A DNA stretch of 55,792 nucleotides from UBA4717 sp002404395. GTDB taxonomy: Bacteria > Bacillota > Clostridia > Oscillospirales > CAG-272. The DNA is taken from the NCBI GenBank assembly GCA_937902275.1, contig CALFNW010000076.1, forward strand, positions 1 to 55,792. The letters run 5' to 3'. A program made the position numbers and the translations under genes. A model generated the notes under the pieces. It made no database searches and was not told where the DNA came from. It saw only the letters and a list, made by a program, of their open reading frames with translations. Shown here in pieces: positions 17,433 through 28,604 of this stretch; positions within the stretch are counted from its first letter, which is position 1; the number at the start of each line of letters is the position of its first letter.

Positions 17433-17753
17433 ATGACAGCAGTAAACAATATCGGATACATAAACAGAATGCCCGAAAGCCTCAGCCGCAGTGCGGTGAA
17501 GTGCAACCGCATTTCGGTAGACGCCGAAAGTCTGAGCGGAAATATCGCGGGCGCGGCAGGCTTTATCCGCCGTATCCGCAAGGCTGCTGCCGACGGAGTT
17601 CCCACGGTGGTAGACCTTTACGGATTCGAGGAAAAATACGAAAGCGGCAAGTCGGGCATAGATATGCTCTTCAACTACCTGAGAGCGTTTTCGGCAAAGC
17701 ACCGTACGGTGCGCTTCAAGGTGCACATCGGCAACGCGAAGTATGTGCTCTGA
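17433..17753 (+). CDS. SOS-controlled small protein of unknown function
   Basis: 106 residues (MTAVNNIGYINRMPESL... to ...HIGNAKYVL). The ATG at 17433 is preferred over the one at 17421: the latter begins immediately after the leader hairpin with no ribosome site, whereas 17433 keeps the 12-nt hairpin-to-start spacing of the other family members. No signal peptide, membrane segment or motif I recognise. The protein looks soluble and basic in the middle (FIRRIRKAAADG), with a predicted alpha/beta pattern and a VVDLYGFEEKYESG stretch. Codon use matches neighbours. Two LexA boxes flank its promoter, so it should be induced by DNA damage. It is not the usual SOS division inhibitor YneA (no LysM, no membrane anchor) and not LexA, RecA or UmuC. 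Confidence 0.7.
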   Translation: MTAVNNIGYINRMPESLSRSAVKCNRISVDAESLSGNIAGAAGFIRRIRKAAADGVPTVVDLYGFEEKYESGKSGIDMLFNYLRAFSAKHRTVRFKVHIGNAKYVL

Positions 17754-17794
17754 GGCGAGGTGCAAAATAGTATAAAAATTGCGCAATATATGTG

Positions 17795-17823
17795 TTGATT
17801 TTTAAAGTTTTTGGGTTTACAAT
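17795..17823 (+). promoter_or_regulatory. Promoter for the GH28-like gene
   Basis: -35 TTGATT (17795-17800), 17-bp spacer, -10 TACAAT (17818-17823). The leader to the ATG at 17896 is about 65 nt and contains GCGCC-GGC-GGCGC, a small hairpin at 17841-17853. Confidence 0.75.
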
Positions 17824-17895
17824 ACGAATGATCCGAATGTGCGCCGGCGGCGCAGGCTTATGGTGCGGATTTGAACACGAACAGGAGTACGGATT

Positions 17896-19272
17896 ATGAA
17901 TATTGAAACCTTCGGAATGAAAAACGTCAAAGATTTCGGTGCGCTCGGCGACGGAGTGCATAACGACACGCAGGCGATACAGGCGGCGCTTGACGCGGGC
18001 GGTATCGTGCGTTTTCCCGCAGGCACATATATCACGGGAACGCTTGAATTGAATTCAAACGGGGGAATATACCTTGATCTCGGCGCAACGATCCGCGCCA
18101 GCCGCGACAAGCGCGATTACAACGCCGACGATTTCTGCCCGCAGAACGCGGTGTTTGTGAGCGAGCACGTTTCGGGCGCGCATCTTATCGTCGCGATCGA
18201 AAAGGAGAATATTTTTATCGGCGGCATGGGCACGATCGACGGAGACGCGCCGTATTGGGTCAATACGCCGAGTGATGAGAAGGATTCGCCGACGCTTTTG
18301 CCGGATCCCGAACGCCCGGGGCAGATGTTCTTTATTTGCGAATGTAAAAACGTAAGTATCACCGATCTGCACCTGAAAAACGGTTCGTATTGGCACTTGT
18401 TCTGCCATGGCTGCGAAGACGTGATGATACGCGGTCTGAATATTAACGGTCAGCAGTATCAGTATACTAACGACGGTATTGATATCGACTGCTGCCGCAG
18501 AGTAACGGTAAGCGATTGCATTATAAATGTGGGCGACGACGCGCTCACACTGCGCGGCTACGACAAGCCGCTCAAAGATAAGAAATACTGCGAGGACGTA
18601 GTGATCACCAACTGCTCGATCTCAAGCTACGGTGATTACGGACTGCGCATAGGCGTGGGCAGCGGACTTATACGCAACTGCACGATATCTAATCTGGTCA
18701 TACATGATTCGAATATCGGTATCGGCATGATGTGCCGCTTTTCGCCGAAAGGCTCGTGCACTAAAATTGAGAATATCCGCATAAGCAACGTAACGATCGA
18801 CGCGGAGCGCGCGCTTGAGCTGCGCGTCAGCAACGATGAAAGGCATCCGCCGCTGCCGGTGAGCGCTTATATCAGAAACATATTGATCTCGGGCGTTATC
18901 GCGCGCTCGAACGTCAGTTCATACTTGCTCGGATTTGACGGCGCGGAATTCGAAAATGTAAGAATCAGCGATTCGCTCTTCACCTTTGACGGAAACGGTT
19001 ATCACGGCGATTATCCCGAGCGCGGCAGATGGGGGAGATTTTCCGCAGACAGCGCGTTTGTACTTAAAAAGGTGCGGAATGTGACCTTTGACGGCGTTGG
19101 CATAAGCTACACCGACACCGACCCGGAGCCGGTATGGCTTTCCGATGGCGACGAACAGTCGGTCGCTCTGAAAGAGACGGAGTCGGGCTGGAGGTTCGAC
19201 GTGACCGCAATAGACTCGGAGAACGTGAAATACCGCGGCTGTGACTTTACCAAGGGTACGCGTAACGTGTGA
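17896..19272 (+). CDS. GH28-like (polygalacturonase-fold) parallel beta-helix protein
   Basis: 458 residues; ATG with AGGAG 8 nt upstream. It opens with the pectate-lyase-superfamily start VKDFGALGDGVHNDTQAIQAAL (positions ~10-31, written in part). The GH28 catalytic region is visible as NDGID (192-196) and GDDAL (about 213-217), giving the three aspartates expected. The usual downstream G-H-G histidine motif is replaced by YGDYGLRIG, and the R-x-K motif is not obvious. No signal peptide, so the enzyme is probably cytoplasmic and would act on imported oligogalacturonides or another uronic-acid glycan. It stands alone with its own promoter and terminator. Glycan hydrolase of the GH28 group is likely; exact substrate, and even activity given the missing histidine, are open. 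Confidence 0.85.
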   Translation: MNIETFGMKNVKDFGALGDGVHNDTQAIQAALDAGGIVRFPAGTYITGTLELNSNGGIYLDLGATIRASRDKRDYNADDFCPQNAVFVSEHVSGAHLIVAIEKENIFIGGMGTIDGDAPYWVNTPSDEKDSPTLLPDPERPGQMFFICECKNVSITDLHLKNGSYWHLFCHGCEDVMIRGLNINGQQYQYTNDGIDIDCCRRVTVSDCIINVGDDALTLRGYDKPLKDKKYCEDVVITNCSISSYGDYGLRIGVGSGLIRNCTISNLVIHDSNIGIGMMCRFSPKGSCTKIENIRISNVTIDAERALELRVSNDERHPPLPVSAYIRNILISGVIARSNVSSYLLGFDGAEFENVRISDSLFTFDGNGYHGDYPERGRWGRFSADSAFVLKKVRNVTFDGVGISYTDTDPEPVWLSDGDEQSVALKETESGWRFDVTAIDSENVKYRGCDFTKGTRNV

Positions 19273-19326
19273 GTCGTATTTTCGTAAAATTGAATATTTT
19301 TCGGGCTTGAAACTGCCCGGAATTGT

Positions 19327-19369
19327 GCCCGCAAGCATTATCCGATCCGATATGCTTGCGGGCTTTTTT
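19327..19369 (+). terminator. Intrinsic terminator of the GH28-like gene
   Basis: Perfect 12-nt arms GCCCGCAAGCAT (19327-19338) and ATGCTTGCGGGC (19352-19363) followed by TTTTTT. Confidence 0.9.
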
Positions 19370-19486
19370 CACGTTTCGCGGCCGCGGCTGACGCACGGTG
19401 GCGGCGCGGAGACTCTGTTTTGGCACAGCGCTTATTACGAAGTGCGGTTTTATTGTTTTTCAAAGCTGCGTCGGAGAGAGCGGCGC

Positions 19487-20458
19487 TTACGTATCTGCGC
19501 CTACCTTTGACAGCAGTGATTCAAGCTCGGCGTAGCAATTTGCGCGGTTGATCTCGTCGCGCAGGGCGGCGCTCCCTTTCATGCCGCGCGTATACCACGC
19601 GATATGCTTGCGCGCCTCGCGCACGCCCGTATTCTCGCCCTTGTCCCCGATCATCAGTCTTGCGTGAAGCAGCGCGGTTTCGATCACTTCCTTTTCGGAT
19701 GGGCGGGTGTAAGGCGGACCGCCGCCGAAAGCCGCGTTCAATTCGTCAAATATCCACGGATTTCCCATCGCGCCGCGTGCGATCATTACGCCGTCGGCGT
19801 GAGTTGCTTCAAGCATTTTGACGGCGTCGGCGGCAGTCATCACGCCGCCGTTTGCAAGCACGGGGATCTTTACGGCGGCTTTTACTGCGGCGATCACGTC
19901 AAGGTGCACCTTCGGTCCGTACATCTCCTCGCGCGTTCTGCCGTGTATGCAGATCATTGACGCGCCCGCCGCTTCAAGCCGCTTTGCAAATTCGGGCGCG
20001 TTTATGTGCCCGTCGTCCCACCCCGCGCGGAATTTGACGGTCACGGGCAGGTCCTGCGCTTTTACCGCCGACTCCACTATCGCGGCGGCAAGCTCCGGCT
20101 CGCGCATGAGCGCGCTCCCTTCGCCGTTTGATACTATCTTTTTGACCGGGCAGCCGAAATTCAGGTCGATCGCGCAGGGAAGCTTTCCGCCTGCGGAAAA
20201 TTCGCCGTCGGCTAATCTTTTCGCCGCTTCCGCGATGATCCCGGGCTCTCTGCCGAAGAGCTGAACGGCGCAGGCGGCTTCGGACGCGTCTATCCGCGCA
20301 AGACAGACGGTCTTTTTATCATTATAATGTATTGCCTTAGCCGAGATCATCTCGGTCACGGCGTAAGGCGCGCCGTGCGCGGCGCAAAGCTTACGGAAAG
20401 ATATGTCGCTCACTCCGGCAAGCGGTGCGAGCGCGAATTTGATTTTTGAAAAATCCAT
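19487..20458 (-). CDS. dusB: tRNA-dihydrouridine synthase (DusB type)
   Basis: 323 residues from the ATG at 20458 (a longer frame to 20545 reads through the leader hairpin and has no family support). The FMN-dependent TIM barrel is complete: APLAGVSD (11-18), AVQLFG (64-69), DLNFGCPVKK with the catalytic Cys103, VKFRAGWDD (~137), ICIHGRTREEMY (~165), VLANGGVM (~198) and DGVMIARGAMGNPWIF (~222). It reduces uridines in the tRNA D-loop with NADPH. It is divergently arranged with the LysM-GH18 gene and convergent with the GH28-like gene. A 15-nt leader hairpin with the family shape ends 11 nt before the ATG. The DusB subtype is inferred from the bacterial Gram-positive pattern. Confidence 0.93.
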   Translation of the reverse strand: MDFSKIKFALAPLAGVSDISFRKLCAAHGAPYAVTEMISAKAIHYNDKKTVCLARIDASEAACAVQLFGREPGIIAEAAKRLADGEFSAGGKLPCAIDLNFGCPVKKIVSNGEGSALMREPELAAAIVESAVKAQDLPVTVKFRAGWDDGHINAPEFAKRLEAAGASMICIHGRTREEMYGPKVHLDVIAAVKAAVKIPVLANGGVMTAADAVKMLEATHADGVMIARGAMGNPWIFDELNAAFGGGPPYTRPSEKEVIETALLHARLMIGDKGENTGVREARKHIAWYTRGMKGSAALRDEINRANCYAELESLLSKVGADT

Positions 20459-20469
20459 TATGCCTGATC

Positions 20470-20484
20470 TTCGGCGTAGCCGAG
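20470..20484 (-). promoter_or_regulatory. Leader element L3 (hairpin before dusB)
   Basis: On the minus strand CTCGGCTACGCCGAA, a 5-bp stem TCGGC/GCCGA around TAC, ending 11 nt before the ATG. A T-rich stretch (CTTTTTCATTTTCAG) precedes it. It is a slightly degenerate member of the leader-hairpin family. Confidence 0.5.
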
Positions 20485-20588
20485 CTGAAAATGAAAAAGC
20501 GCGCGATGCGCGGCGGTACGGAGCGTTTGTGCGAAAACCGTGCACAAAACAATATACGTGTGCATATAAATACTGATATATGAGCCTT

Positions 20589-20625
20589 GGATCAGGCGCT
20601 GTGAAACGGAGCGGCCGCCTGATCC
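20589..20625 (+). other. Perfect 10-bp hairpin in the LysM-GH18 leader
   Basis: GGATCAGGCG (20589-20598) and CGCCTGATCC (20616-20625) with a 17-nt loop, not followed by a T-run. It lies in the 249-bp divergent region between dusB and the LysM-GH18 gene and may be part of a structured leader or an operator. I found no convincing promoter in this gap. Confidence 0.5.
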
Positions 20626-20670
20626 GGCACTTGAATTCTGAGTCGGCGCGGAGCCTTGAGCTTCACGCTT

Positions 20671-20695
20671 GTTTTGGTGAGCCGCCTGCGGCGGC
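20671..20695 (+). promoter_or_regulatory. Leader element L2 (hairpin 12 nt before ATG)
   Basis: CTTCACGCTTGTTTTGGTGA followed by the hairpin GCCGCC-TGC-GGCGGC (20681-20695), then exactly 12 nt (with the ribosome site GAGGGG) to the ATG at 20708. Confidence 0.7.
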
Positions 20696-20707
20696 GAGGG
20701 GTATTTT

Positions 20708-22009
20708 ATGACGATATATACAGTCAAGGCGGGCGACACCGTTTATTCGATCGCGCGCGACTTCGGAATAACTCCCGAACGGCTTATTTCCCTGAACGAG
20801 CTTGCCGATCCCGATATGCTTTCGGTCGGGCAGTCGCTCGTGATACTCAAACCCGCGCGCGTTTACACCGTGACTGCAGGCGAAACGCTGACCGATATCG
20901 CCGCCGCGACCGGTGTGACGGTCAACTCGCTTTTACGCAACAATCCTTCGCTCGGCGGGGAGGACGCGATCTATCCCGGGCAGGTGCTCGTGCTTGAATA
21001 CGACACGCCGAAGCTCGGAACCGTTTCGACAAACGGCTATGCTTATCCGAACATAGACCGCGCGATACTCAAAAAAACTCTGCCGTATCTTACATACCTG
21101 ACGATCTTCGGCTACGGTATAACCGAGGACGGCGCGCTTATCGAGACCGACGACGCCGAGCTTATCGAGCTTGCGCGCTCATACGGCACCGCTCCGGTCA
21201 TGCTCGTGTCCTCGCTCGGCGCGGACGGCAGATTTTCAAATCTGCTCGTGAACGCGGTCCTGAACTCGCCGCAGGCGAGCGAGCGGCTGATAAATAACAT
21301 AGTGAATACGCTGGTCGAAAAGCGGTATGACGCGGTCGACGTTGACTTTGAATACGTGCTGCCCGAGGATCGCGAGGCGTATGTACGCTTTATCGACTCG
21401 CTCCGCCGCGCGGCGAATGAGCGCGGCAAGTCGGTATTCGTATCGCTTGCGCCGAAAACCTCGGCGGATCAGCGGGGATTGCTTTACGAGTCGCACGACT
21501 ACGGCGCGCTCGGCAACGCGGCGAACAAGGCGCTTCTCATGACCTACGAGTGGGGATACACCTACGGTCCGCCTATGGCGGTCGCGCCGATCAACAAGGT
21601 CGCCGAGGTGGTCGATTACGCGCTGACCGAGCTTGAGCCTGACCGTATACTTATGGGTATGCCGAACTATGCTTACGATTGGAAGCTGCCTTTTGTCGCC
21701 GGCGAAAGTCGGGCGACCTCGCTCGGAAACATGGCGGCGGTCGAGCTTGCCGGCGAAGCGGGCGCGGAGATACGCTTCGACGAGATCGCACAGACGCCGT
21801 ATTTCATATATACGGACGAAGCGGGCGCGCGGCACGAGGTCTGGTTCGAGGACGCGCGCAGCGTATACGCGAAGCTCATGCTGATACTTGAAAAGGGGCT
21901 GTTCGGGCTGAACGTCTGGAACATAATGAAGTATTTTCCGTCAATGTGGCTTGTCATCAACGCGTCCGCCGATATCCGCCGCCGCGACGACCGGATGCGC
22001 TCGATATAA
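20708..22009 (+). CDS. LysM plus GH18 glycosidase (SleL/YaaH-like spore cortex lytic enzyme)
   Basis: 433 residues. Two LysM domains at ~2-45 (IYTVKAGDTVYSIARDF) and ~51-96 (VYTVTAGETLTDIAAATGV) bind peptidoglycan. A GH18 TIM barrel fills ~105-425, with the catalytic DxxDxDxE present as DAVDVDFE (near 213-220) and GMPNYAYDW and WNIMKYFP further on. The arrangement is that of SleL/YaaH N-acetylglucosaminidases, which act on cortex muropeptides in spore-formers and lack a classical signal peptide, as here. This supports an endospore-forming lineage. Start ATG has GAGGGG 6 nt upstream. The 3' end overlaps the converging acyltransferase gene by 69 bp. Confidence 0.9.
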   Translation: MTIYTVKAGDTVYSIARDFGITPERLISLNELADPDMLSVGQSLVILKPARVYTVTAGETLTDIAAATGVTVNSLLRNNPSLGGEDAIYPGQVLVLEYDTPKLGTVSTNGYAYPNIDRAILKKTLPYLTYLTIFGYGITEDGALIETDDAELIELARSYGTAPVMLVSSLGADGRFSNLLVNAVLNSPQASERLINNIVNTLVEKRYDAVDVDFEYVLPEDREAYVRFIDSLRRAANERGKSVFVSLAPKTSADQRGLLYESHDYGALGNAANKALLMTYEWGYTYGPPMAVAPINKVAEVVDYALTELEPDRILMGMPNYAYDWKLPFVAGESRATSLGNMAAVELAGEAGAEIRFDEIAQTPYFIYTDEAGARHEVWFEDARSVYAKLMLILEKGLFGLNVWNIMKYFPSMWLVINASADIRRRDDRMRSI

Positions 22010-23248
22010 CAGCTCGGCGGCGAGCCGCGTTTTCGCGGCGATATCGCAGGGAAGCTTCGGGAAGCAATAGTATTGCATACGGGCGTCGCCGATGCAGACC
22101 ATGTCGCCGAGCTCGTACCAGAAATAGTCGGAATAGAGGCTGTACGAAGCGGCGGGGCTTTGCTTATAGTCAAGCTTGCCGTCGCTTCCCGTGAGGTGAA
22201 AGCCCTCTTTCGTATGCACGAGTCTGCCGTCTCCGACGTCGTAGACGGCGCGCGTGTCTGCCGCGATCTTGATGTTCACGGGAATATCGAGCCGGTATTT
22301 TCCGGCTTCAAGCTCGCGCTTTACGCACTCGCGCTCCCACGCGTACCAATCGGGTATGTGGCTTATGCATTTTCCGCCGTTTTTCGCTTCCATGCGTCCG
22401 TCCTCGGTCAGCTCGTAAACGCTGCCGCAGGCGGCGCAGCTGAGCTTTGAGCCGCGGGCGTTCATTTTCCCCTCGGTCTCGCAGTTCGGACATTTGTACA
22501 GCACGCGGTTAAGTCCCTCGGCGCGGAACGGCTCGGTGATCTTTATGCCGTTTTCGGTCTGCAGCCTGAAATTATCGAAAGTGAAGCGCGATTTGACAAG
22601 CGAGTTTATCTCATCGGCGGAGCGCGACTTTACCTCGCTTGCGGAGAGCAGATATTCGACCTTTGCCGAAACGTCGCAGTCGCGCAGCCGCAAGCCGTTG
22701 TAGAGCGGGTCGTGCAGAAACGCGCCGTAGGTGCGTATCATAACGACGGGCACGCCGAGCAGCTTCACGCACTTGCCGAGGCTGTCGGGCAGCGGCGTGG
22801 CGCAGCCGTCGAAGCTGTAGCTGGCTTCGGGATACATCAGTATCGGCGTGCGGAGGCGGCGCACGGCGTATACGAGGTTGCGCACGAGCCGCGTGTCGGC
22901 GACGAATTTTATCGCGGGAATACATCCGAGGTTTTGCATAAGGCACTTTTTGCCGATGAAGCCGTCGGTCGTGCAAACGATGCAGAAAGGGCGCGGATAC
23001 AGAATCTTTGAAGCGATCTTCAGATCTATAAAGCTTGAGTGATTCATTAAGGCGAGAAAAGGCTCGCCGCGCTTCAGCTTATCAAGTGCGGAGGCGTCGC
23101 ATTTGAAGCGCACGTCTCGCAGCTCCCGCTGCGAGAGCAGATATACGAGCGTGCGCAGTAAAAAGCTCGGCCGCCTCGGCTTGAAGCCGAAGTCGTTTTT
23201 GAGCCGTATGACCTCTTCATACGGCTTTTTTATTACTTTGATCTTCAT
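21941..23248 (-). CDS. PlsC-like acyltransferase with C-terminal zinc-ribbon extension
   Basis: 435 residues. The acyltransferase H-x4-D motif is NHSSFID (His70, Asp75), with block III MYPEASYSFDG at 138-148 and a block IV-like LLGVPVVMIRTYG near 163-174. A four-Cys ribbon follows (CPNC at 253-256, CAAC at 271-274) and then ~160 residues of beta-rich C-terminal region. PlsC proteins acylate lysophosphatidic acid at the inner membrane; this one is much longer than PlsC (~240 aa), so its acceptor may differ. Placed just after a GT28 glycolipid-type synthase, it suggests a membrane-lipid unit. ATG has AGGGGAT 6 nt upstream and a decayed leader hairpin at the usual 12-nt spacing. Confidence 0.82.
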   Translation of the reverse strand: MKIKVIKKPYEEVIRLKNDFGFKPRRPSFLLRTLVYLLSQRELRDVRFKCDASALDKLKRGEPFLALMNHSSFIDLKIASKILYPRPFCIVCTTDGFIGKKCLMQNLGCIPAIKFVADTRLVRNLVYAVRRLRTPILMYPEASYSFDGCATPLPDSLGKCVKLLGVPVVMIRTYGAFLHDPLYNGLRLRDCDVSAKVEYLLSASEVKSRSADEINSLVKSRFTFDNFRLQTENGIKITEPFRAEGLNRVLYKCPNCETEGKMNARGSKLSCAACGSVYELTEDGRMEAKNGGKCISHIPDWYAWERECVKRELEAGKYRLDIPVNIKIAADTRAVYDVGDGRLVHTKEGFHLTGSDGKLDYKQSPAASYSLYSDYFWYELGDMVCIGDARMQYYCFPKLPCDIAAKTRLAAELLYRAHPVVAAADIGGRVDDKPH

Positions 23249-23260
23249 ATTGATCCCCTT

Positions 23261-23299
23261 GTCGGAACGCCGGATAAAAAAGCAAGCGTAAATTTTCAG
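23261..23299 (-). promoter_or_regulatory. Leader element L4 (decayed hairpin 12 nt before ATG)
   Basis: Reads AAAATTTACGCTTGCTTTTT on the minus strand, then a 15-nt slot ATCCGGCGTTCCGAC where only CGG/CCG can pair, then exactly 12 nt to the ATG at 23248. It keeps position and upstream sequence but has lost most of the stem. Confidence 0.5.
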
Positions 23300-23383
23300 A
23301 CAGACGAAGCAGGATTCGGGCGTGAGATTTGAATTATCGCCTTGCGGCGACGGCGATCTTGCGTTATTTCCGCCTGAGGGCGC

Positions 23384-24535
23384 TTATGTTCGGTCGGAGC
23401 CCGCAGGCTTCGGCTCAAAGGAGTTCGACTTGCACAATTCAACGGCGAAATCGCAGATACGGCGCGTTGAGTCGGGATGCGCGAAGAGCTTTATCGACTC
23501 TTTCATCAGCGCGAGCCTTTGCGGATTGTTGCACAGCGTCCACACGATCTCCTCAAGCGGCAGGGTCGGGCTGACCGCCATTGCGGCACCGTTGTTGAGT
23601 AAAAATTCGGTGTTGCGGTCCTCCTGACCGGGGATCGGATTCACTATTATCATCGGAAGTCCCTTTGCCATCGACTCCGAGGTGGTAAGTCCGCCGGGCT
23701 TTGTAACTATGCAGTCGGAGGCGTCCATCAGGAGGTCAACGTAATCGACGAAGCCGAGGTTCAGCACCCGCTTTGAAAATTCAAGCGTGTCGATATGCTC
23801 CTTGGCTTTGCTGTTGTTGCCGCACACGCAGATTATCTGAAAATCCGACTCTATGCGGTCAAGCGATCCAAGCGTTTCGGCAATGTTTCCGTAGCCCATG
23901 CTGCCGCCCATCAGCAAAAAGGTCAGTCGATCCGGATCGAGTCCGAGCGCTTCGCGCGCGCTTTTTTTATCTCTCGTGTGCTCAAACTTCGGGTTTATCG
24001 GTATGCCGAAAGGCAGCACCTGTTCTTTGACATAGCCTTTCTGAAGCGCGCCGTAGAGCAGATTTTCATTCGGTACGACCACATAATCGAGCGCGTCGCT
24101 TTCCTCCCAATAGGGGTGAAAGGCGAAGTCGGTGAGAATACCTATCGAGCGCGCGCGTATTTTGGCTTTGTTCTTCAGAATATCCACGATTATTCCGGCA
24201 AAGACGTGCGTGCAGATTATCACGTCGGGGTCGTACGAGGATATGTATTTTTCAAGCTTCATCGAGAGCAGGGAGAGGGTCAGCGCGCTCGGCGAGTTTT
24301 CCGAGGCTTTGTGGCGCAGCTCCGCGAGCCGATAGAAGCTCTTGTAGGCAAGTTTGACCTTGCTTGAAACGAAAAGATAGCCTTTATCGACCGTTTTTCC
24401 GAGGAAACGGTTGATATATCTGACCGTGTCGAGCACGCGCACGTCGGCGCCCTTAGAGCTCAGATAGTCGGACAGTGCTTTTGCGGTCGAATTGTGACCC
24501 TGTCCCGCGGTCACCGAGAGAATGAGAACTTTCAT
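23384..24535 (-). CDS. GT28 glycosyltransferase (MGDG-synthase / processive diacylglycerol glucosyltransferase-like)
   Basis: 383 residues from the ATG at 24535; a longer frame to 24574 would translate the leader hairpin. The N-terminal MGDG-synthase half has SVTAGQGHNSTAKAL (~7-21) with the typical GxGH..A motif, and the C-terminal half has GGSMGYGN (~212), VDLLMDASDCIVTKPGGLTTSE (~270, in part) and PIPGQEDRN (~306). These match UgtP/MurG-like enzymes that transfer sugar from a UDP-sugar to diacylglycerol at the membrane inner face. Followed by the PlsC-like gene 135 bp downstream, probably in one transcript. Own promoter at 24775-24803 with a long leader of about 230 nt. Confidence 0.85.
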   Translation of the reverse strand: MKVLILSVTAGQGHNSTAKALSDYLSSKGADVRVLDTVRYINRFLGKTVDKGYLFVSSKVKLAYKSFYRLAELRHKASENSPSALTLSLLSMKLEKYISSYDPDVIICTHVFAGIIVDILKNKAKIRARSIGILTDFAFHPYWEESDALDYVVVPNENLLYGALQKGYVKEQVLPFGIPINPKFEHTRDKKSAREALGLDPDRLTFLLMGGSMGYGNIAETLGSLDRIESDFQIICVCGNNSKAKEHIDTLEFSKRVLNLGFVDYVDLLMDASDCIVTKPGGLTTSESMAKGLPMIIVNPIPGQEDRNTEFLLNNGAAMAVSPTLPLEEIVWTLCNNPQRLALMKESIKLFAHPDSTRRICDFAVELCKSNSFEPKPAGSDRT

Positions 24536-24547
24536 ACTTATCCCCGT

Positions 24548-24589
24548 GTCGGCGAAGCCGACCCAAAAAAGCAAACGTGAATCTTCGTG
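24548..24589 (-). promoter_or_regulatory. Leader element L5 (hairpin 12 nt before ATG)
   Basis: On the minus strand CACGAAGATTCACGTTTG, CTTTTTTGG, hairpin GTCGGC-TTC-GCCGAC (24548-24562), then exactly 12 nt to the ATG. It nearly matches the elements in front of the SOS gene and the PHP gene. Further upstream the leader carries GAAAGCGCGGTCTCCG (24631-24646), nearly repeated in the guaB leader. Confidence 0.7.
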
Positions 24590-24774
24590 CCGGTGCTCGG
24601 AGTCTGACGTAAAAACCGAGCCTTCACCGGCGGAGACCGCGCTTTCACGCCGGTCCGCATTTATTTGAACAAATTTACGGTTTCATATTTATTATATTCA
24701 CGGCATCGTAAAACCCGGTACACGATACACTGCATCGCGGGGGGGGTTCAAAGCCGCTTTTGATACTGTTTTAT

Positions 24775-24803
24775 ATTATAGCGTATGTTACGCATAAAAT
24801 CAA
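24775..24803 (-). promoter_or_regulatory. Promoter of the GT28-PlsC unit with palindromic spacer
   Basis: -35 TTGATT (24798-24803), 17-bp spacer, -10 TATAAT (24775-24780). The spacer holds GCGTA-TGT-TACGC (24781-24793), a perfect inverted repeat positioned where a repressor would compete with polymerase. Confidence 0.8.
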
Positions 24804-24989
24804 GCCAAACAGCGTAAATTCCGACTTCATTTATTTTCCGGAAAAAGGCGGGGCTGCAAAGCGCCGTCATGCGCGCTCAAGGCAGAAAGCGCGCGGCGCA
24901 ATATGCGGAAAATTTCCGTTCGTTTGATCGGATATCGCGGCTTTTTCGTATCTGAGACCGTCCGTCTCTCAAAAACTTGCGCCGCGCAC

Positions 24990-25018
24990 TTGACAAAAGT
25001 AAATAAGTGTGGTATCAT
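24990..25018 (+). promoter_or_regulatory. ileS promoter
   Basis: Consensus -35 TTGACA (24990-24995), 17-bp spacer, -10 TATCAT (25013-25018). Transcription should start near 25025, at the beginning of the T-box leader. Confidence 0.88.
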
Positions 25019-25024
25019 GTAGCC

Positions 25025-25262
25025 GTGTAAAAAGCGTGGATTGAGACAGTAGCGCAGGGGGAAAGTCCAAGCGAGCCGGGGAGGGTGCGAGCCCGGCACG
25101 ACGAGCCTTGCGTGAAGATCACTCATGAGCTGCGGGGTGAGCCGTGCGCGGTTAGCCTTTGCCGGAGCCGACCGTTATCCCGGGAGCATATGTTCGTATG
25201 CAGGTGGTCTATAAGCGAAGCGTGCCTTCGTCCTGTGGGACGGAGGTATTTTTTGTATCTCA
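25025..25262 (+). promoter_or_regulatory. Isoleucine T-box riboswitch with terminator
   Basis: Stem I distal part GCCGGG-GAGGGTGCGA-GCCCGGC (25075-25097) carries the GGTGCGAGCC pattern usual for T-boxes. The specifier loop GAAGATCACTC places the Ile codon ATC at 25118-25120. The bulge TGGT (25205-25208, in GCAGGTGGTC) offers U opposite discriminator A73 of tRNA-Ile. The terminator has CCTTCGTCC (25225-25233) and GGACGGAGG (25238-25246) followed by TTTTTT (25249-25254). Uncharged tRNA-Ile should favour the antiterminator and allow ileS expression. Confidence 0.9.
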
Positions 25263-25272
25263 GGAGGAAATC

Positions 25273-28386
<3,114 letters not shown>

Positions 28387-28398
28387 GATAATAAAACA

Positions 28399-28431
28399 CG
28401 GACGAAGCGCAAAAGCTTCGTCCGGTTTTTT
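28399..28431 (+). terminator. ileS terminator
   Basis: Perfect arms CGGACGAAGC (28399-28408) and GCTTCGTCCG (28415-28424), 6-nt loop, then GTTTTTT. Confidence 0.93.
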
Positions 28432-28439
28432 ATAGGTGC

Positions 28440-28595
28440 GAATGTGCAGAACACGTGGCAGAGTGCGGGCACAGCGCAGAGTGCAAACGTGCAGGAGGCG
28501 AGACAGTGCGCGGAGTTGAGCGAACAGGGTGTGACTGCGCAGAACACAGGGCAGAGTGCAGGACCGTGCAGTGCGCGGTGAGGGCGCAAGAGACG
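28440..28595. repeat. Degenerate low-complexity repeat of GCAGAGTGC-like words
   Basis: About 155 bp built from variants of GCAGAGTGC, GCAGAACAC and GTGCAG with irregular spacing. Open frames cross it on both strands but show only repeat-derived composition, so no gene is called. It lies between the ileS terminator and a second hairpin. Confidence 0.55.
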
Positions 28596-28604
28596 AGTAT
28601 TTTG

